From positions 1 to 44,148 of the forward strand of contig CAYYJS010000027.1 of NCBI GenBank assembly GCA_964472315.1: a stretch of 44,148 nt of DNA, in the 5' to 3' direction. Position 1 is the first letter of the stretch; each line of letters starts with the position of its first letter. This document shows positions 41,711 through 44,148 of this stretch, piece by piece. The position numbers were made by a program, and so were the translations under genes. This DNA comes from CAYYJS01 sp964472315 (lineage in GTDB: Bacteria; Verrucomicrobiota; Kiritimatiellia; UBA8416). The notes under the pieces are model-generated. The model had not been told where the DNA came from, did not search any database, and saw nothing but the letters and a program-made list of their open reading frames with translations.

Positions 41711-41950
41711 ATGAAAACGATAACATTAAAAGACATTCCTACATCGGTTCACTCCGCCTTGAAGCGGAGGGCGAAACAGCATGGGCGAAGCCTCAATAAG
41801 GAAGCATTGGCTTGTCTGGAAATTAGCGTTGCACCTGCAAGATTTAATGCCAACGCCATGCTGTGTGATATCCGACGACATCGAGCATCGCTCCCGGGCA
41901 AACTGAATGATCATCTGATCGAAATGGCCCATGAGGAAGGCCGACCATGA
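41711..41950 (+). CDS. vapB: VapB/FitA-type antitoxin
   Basis: This 79-residue protein has an N-terminal ribbon-helix-helix KTITLKDIPTSVHSALKRRA (FitA-like wording) and a C-terminal toxin-binding arm. It binds and masks the PIN toxin encoded next and should repress the operon through the palindrome at 41680-41696. The stop overlaps the toxin start as ATGA. Complete and apparently functional. Confidence 0.85.
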   Translation: MKTITLKDIPTSVHSALKRRAKQHGRSLNKEALACLEISVAPARFNANAMLCDIRRHRASLPGKLNDHLIEMAHEEGRP

Positions 41951-42351
41951 TTGTCGCAGATTCAAATCTAATCGCCTATTTGCTTATCCCGGGGAACAAC
42001 AGCTCTTTGGCCGATGAAGTGTTTATCAAAGACGCGGACTGGGCGGTACCTCTGTTATGCAGATCGGAACTAAGAAACATTCTGACGCTCTACATGCGTC
42101 ATGAAGGCATGTCGCTACAACAGGCCCAAACAACAATGGAAAAAGCAGAATTTCTCTGGAGTAATCGCGAGTATGCTGTTCCTTCTGACTCTGTATTGGA
42201 AACTACAGTCCACACTCGTATCAGCGCCTACGACGGAGAGTTTATCGTCTTGGCTCAACATCTTGGCGTGCCGCTTGCAACTTTCGATAAACCCGTTAGA
42301 AAAGCCTTCCCCAGCATCGCCGTCTCCGCGGAAGATTTTCTGAAACAATGA
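41947..42351 (+). CDS. vapC: VapC-type PIN-domain ribonuclease toxin
   Basis: This 134-residue PIN domain has acidic active-site residues Asp5 (MIVADSNLIAYLL), Glu41 (CRSELRNIL), Asp96 (ISAYDGEFIVLA) and Asp114 (LATFDKPV). They should bind Mg for cleavage of tRNA or rRNA. Length is normal. The ATGA overlap with vapB gives coupled synthesis. The module looks intact, in contrast to several broken antitoxin genes around it. Confidence 0.9.
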   Translation: MIVADSNLIAYLLIPGNNSSLADEVFIKDADWAVPLLCRSELRNILTLYMRHEGMSLQQAQTTMEKAEFLWSNREYAVPSDSVLETTVHTRISAYDGEFIVLAQHLGVPLATFDKPVRKAFPSIAVSAEDFLKQ

Positions 42352-42360
42352 TGCCAACAA

Positions 42361-42501
42361 CCGTTCAAGAATGAAGATGACGAGCGGGCGTTCTGGGCGT
42401 CCCACGACTCGACGGAATTCGTCGATACCAGTCGCTGCTCAAGGTTTTCCTGGCTGAGAAGGTCGAAGAGGAACTGCGGCTTGGGCACGCGAAAACCATA
42501 G
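42361..42501 (+). pseudogene. Remnant of a CopG/BrnA-like antitoxin
   Basis: The frame reads PFKNEDDERAFWASHDSTEF, then VDTSRC. The words DERAFWASHDSTEFVD are typical of the N-terminus of a common CopG/BrnA-type antitoxin family. The frame has no start codon, and similarity ends after VDTSRC, probably through a frameshift. The missing C-terminal part of such an antitoxin (IAIRLDRAILDWFKA) appears at 43463, about 1.1 kb downstream. Confidence 0.65.
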
Positions 42502-42530
42502 GCGTTAGGAGTTAGGTGTCTAGGCGTTAG
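42499..42530 (+). repeat. Short repeat with TAGGCGTTAG words
   Basis: TAGGCGTTAG occurs at 42499-42508 and 42521-42530, with GTTAGG again at 42511. It resembles the GTTAG core of integron sites but has no pairing partner nearby. Minor feature. Confidence 0.45.
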
Positions 42531-42551
42531 TTGAAGGCATGCCGGGTAGCC

Positions 42552-42704
42552 ATGGAGTTCCTCAGCAAGGAGGTGCACACAACGCTCACGTTGCTGAATT
42601 CAGGGGTCGGCAAGGTGCTGCGATCAATGCATGAGCATCGGGAGAAGTGCCGGATTACGACGAAGTCATACATTGGAAAGGAAGCACACGAAAAAGGGTG
42701 CTGA
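42552..42704 (+). CDS. Very small hypothetical open frame
   Basis: This is a 50-codon frame: MEFLSKEVHTTLTLLNSGVG, then a Lys/His-rich end. There is no ribosome site and no family resemblance. It may be a fragment of an older gene. It lies between the antitoxin remnant and the outer-membrane protein gene. Confidence 0.2.
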   Translation: MEFLSKEVHTTLTLLNSGVGKVLRSMHEHREKCRITTKSYIGKEAHEKGC

Positions 42705-42722
42705 AGCGCGAATAGGAGAATT

Positions 42723-43424
42723 ATGAAAAGAATCGGGATGATGGTTGTGGTGGTGGCTGGGATGGTCTGTCTGTCTGCGCGTTCCTTTGCGGGGCTGATG
42801 GATGAGAACCCTACGGATGTTGGAATTTCGTTAAAGATTGGAACGCTCGGATATGGAGCCGACGCGACAATCGGATTGACGGAGAGATTCAACGTCCGTC
42901 TTGGTTTCAACATGTTCAACTATGAAATGACGGAATCCGAAGAGAATGATGAAGGGGGAGCGGCTGATGAAATCACGGCTGACATTGATTTCCTAACATT
43001 ACCCGTGCTGGTCGATTGGCATCCCTGGAACGGGAGGTTTCGTCTTTCGGGCGGCATTGTTTTCAACAACAATGAAATAGCCCTTTCGGCAATTCCAGGC
43101 GACACTATCGAGCTGGGTCCGAACGATAGTGAATATGCTGTTGATAGCCTGGATGGTAAGGTTTCGTTTGGTTCGGTGGCACCATACTTAGGTATAGGGT
43201 TCGGGAATGCCGTTGGCGCAAATGGCAACTGGCATTTCGCCATGGACATTGGCGTCATGTTCCAGGGTTCGCCGGAAATAGACCTCAGCGCGGTTGCATC
43301 AGATCCGGCGCAGCAGGCGGCGTTGGACCGGGACATTGATGAAGAGACTGCGGAGATTGAGGATGACACCGAAGTCTTCAATATGTATCCGCTCATTTCG
43401 CTAGGCGTTTCGTATAAATTCTAA
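42723..43424 (+). CDS. Outer-membrane beta-barrel protein
   Basis: This 233-residue protein has a signal peptide (MKRIGMMVVVVAGMVCLSAR, cleaved after SFA). Alternating amphipathic strands follow: VGISLKIGTLGYGADATIGL, FNVRLGFNMFNYEM, GRFRLSGGIVFNN, VAPYLGIGFGNA and WHFAMDIGVMFQ. It ends in the aromatic SLGVSYKF, the barrel-assembly signal with terminal Phe. This looks like a small barrel of 8-10 strands, structural or transport-related. AATAGGAGAATT precedes ATG 42723. It is the only clearly envelope-directed barrel in the island. Confidence 0.75.
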   Translation: MKRIGMMVVVVAGMVCLSARSFAGLMDENPTDVGISLKIGTLGYGADATIGLTERFNVRLGFNMFNYEMTESEENDEGGAADEITADIDFLTLPVLVDWHPWNGRFRLSGGIVFNNNEIALSAIPGDTIELGPNDSEYAVDSLDGKVSFGSVAPYLGIGFGNAVGANGNWHFAMDIGVMFQGSPEIDLSAVASDPAQQAALDRDIDEETAEIEDDTEVFNMYPLISLGVSYKF

Positions 43425-43427
43425 CCA

Positions 43428-43442
43428 GAGGCTATAGGGGTC
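43428..43442 (+). repeat. 15-bp repeat shared with 34607-34621
   Basis: GAGGCTATAGGGGTC occurs here and at the 3' edge of the structured element at 34578-34621. It lies directly after the barrel gene and just before the chimeric antitoxin-PIN gene. It may mark a mobile-element end or recombination scar. Confidence 0.5.
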
Positions 43443-43462
43443 TTAACATGTAACAAGCCGTT

Positions 43463-43918
43463 TTGCCGGCTGGCGGAAACAAGGCGAGGATCGCCATCCG
43501 TTTGGACCGTGCGATCCTTGACTGGTTCAAGGCCAGAGTTGAAAGACCGCGTGACGCACGTCCGGCGGCAGACCCCAAGAGCATCATAAAAGCGGCGCAG
43601 TCGATTAAGGATGAAGATGAGCGGCTGTTATCCGTGCAGTCGTATATGGAGCTTCTTCAGGGAGCAGAAAACCGGAAGCAACACGAGCAGACCAAGTCGT
43701 TCCTGCGGGATTTCGGCTTCTTGACTCTGCCGTTTAGCGAGAATATCGGGCACCGCGCTGCCGTCTATATCGAGGAGTATGGGCTGTCGCACGAACTGCG
43801 AGCCGGGGACGCGATTGTCGCCGCCACGGCCGCGGAGGGTGCGCATGTTCTGTGCACGAGTAACGCCAGGCACTTCAGCCCGATCCGGGACGTGAAGACA
43901 AGAATCTTCAGACCATGA
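43463..43918 (+). pseudogene. Antitoxin-PIN chimera (truncated BrnA tail joined to truncated VapC)
   Basis: This continuous 151-codon frame (TTG start) joins two incomplete families. Residues ~6-25 (NKARIAIRLDRAILDWFKAR) are the C-terminus of a BrnA-type antitoxin. From about 36, LLSVQSYMELLQGAENRKQH, LSHELRAGDAIVAATA and VLCTSNARHFSPI are a PIN toxin. The PIN part lacks its first strand with the essential first Asp (LLDTDVLI). It is probably inactive, although the fused frame has stayed open. It could be annotated as a normal VapC by length alone. Confidence 0.7.
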
Positions 43919-44148
43919 GGGTCGGCCAACACGCGGCGCCGTATGGCGCACCCTGACGGATTCGCAAACGGTGCGCGGCCTGGCCGATCGCGCGCGCGAG
44001 GCTCGAAGGATCTCCCGCGCCGCGCCGGCCGTGTTGGATGCGGTACTTTCACTGCTCGATGCTTGCATCTACTGAGAGGGCCAAGCCGTCGGAGATTACC
44101 TCGCTGCGCTCGGGATCTCAACGGTAGCGATGGCCGGAACAAGGATGG
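43919..44148. other. Window end without a confident gene
   Basis: An open frame ends at 44072 in RAREARRISRAAPAVLDAVL and SLLDACIY but lacks a clear start. It could be the tail of a helical protein. On the other strand only low-complexity Arg-rich frames occur. Nothing firm. Confidence 0.4.

Noticed and set aside
42352..42536. attC site starting TGCCAACAACCGTTCAAG and ending GGCGTTAG
   Set aside because: The left part is better explained as codons of an antitoxin remnant, and no complementary inner arm was found.
1..44148. tRNA or rRNA genes
   Set aside because: No cloverleaf with a GGTTCGA-type T-loop and matching arms, and no rRNA-like segment, was noticed on either strand.

Overview
The window looks like a chromosomal segment of a high-GC, diderm, probably anaerobic bacterium. 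A Kdo transferase, a secretin-domain protein and an outer-membrane barrel show two membranes. Ferredoxins and several radical SAM enzymes suit an anaerobic or microaerophilic life. The mix of a formylglycine-fold (SUMF1) secreted protein, a PQQ-type beta-propeller, rhamnose catabolism, an alpha-2-macroglobulin/PBP1C pair and short GC-rich palindromes points to the PVC group (Kiritimatiellota/Lentisphaerota/Verrucomicrobiota-like). This placement is inference from gene content; there is no rRNA or tRNA gene here to confirm it.

Layout. (1) 1-6.6 kb, accessory and visibly less GC-rich: a DUF433-domain gene faces a minus-strand three-gene operon. That operon encodes a small protein, an AbiEii-type nucleotidyltransferase and a 1560-residue fusion of a sacsin/GHKL-type ATPase with an SF2 helicase, and it is a good candidate defence module. 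(2) 6.6-17.3 kb, core: a secreted SUMF1 protein, a methyltransferase, rhamnose genes (class II aldolase and RhaA), a PilZ protein, a two-cluster ferredoxin with a clear promoter and terminator, a radical SAM protein, MtaB and IlvD. (3) 17.3-24.2 kb: a secreted beta-propeller protein, then a tightly packed operon of an HdrA-like ferredoxin protein, a radical SAM enzyme, a DUF116-polyprenyl synthetase fusion and Kdo transferase WaaA, closed by a convergent HAD phosphatase. (4) 24.3-33.4 kb: an ECF sigma factor and zinc-finger anti-sigma factor, then a giant thioester alpha-2-macroglobulin and its usual partner PBP1C.

(5) 33.4-44.1 kb is a patchwork accessory region, less GC-rich in its genes. 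It holds seven co-oriented copies of an ~89-bp multi-hairpin repeat, a 103-bp repeat in two copies and a 290-bp duplication. Around these lie small defence or stress genes and relics: MNT with a broken HEPN, a GGCT-family protein, a HEPN RNase, HicBA, MazEF, VapBC, remnants of a cytosine-5 methyltransferase and of several antitoxins, and an antitoxin-PIN chimera. Two hairpins with integron attC-like architecture flank the HEPN gene.

How the genes work together. The core parts cover sugar catabolism (aldolase and isomerase), branched-chain amino-acid synthesis (IlvD), tRNA modification (MtaB), envelope building and protection (WaaA, A2M, PBP1C) and an uncharacterised redox/isoprenoid pathway (18.6-22.3 kb). 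The flanks look like defence and mobile-element territory, where toxin-antitoxin modules have been inserted, truncated and recombined beside the hairpin repeat.
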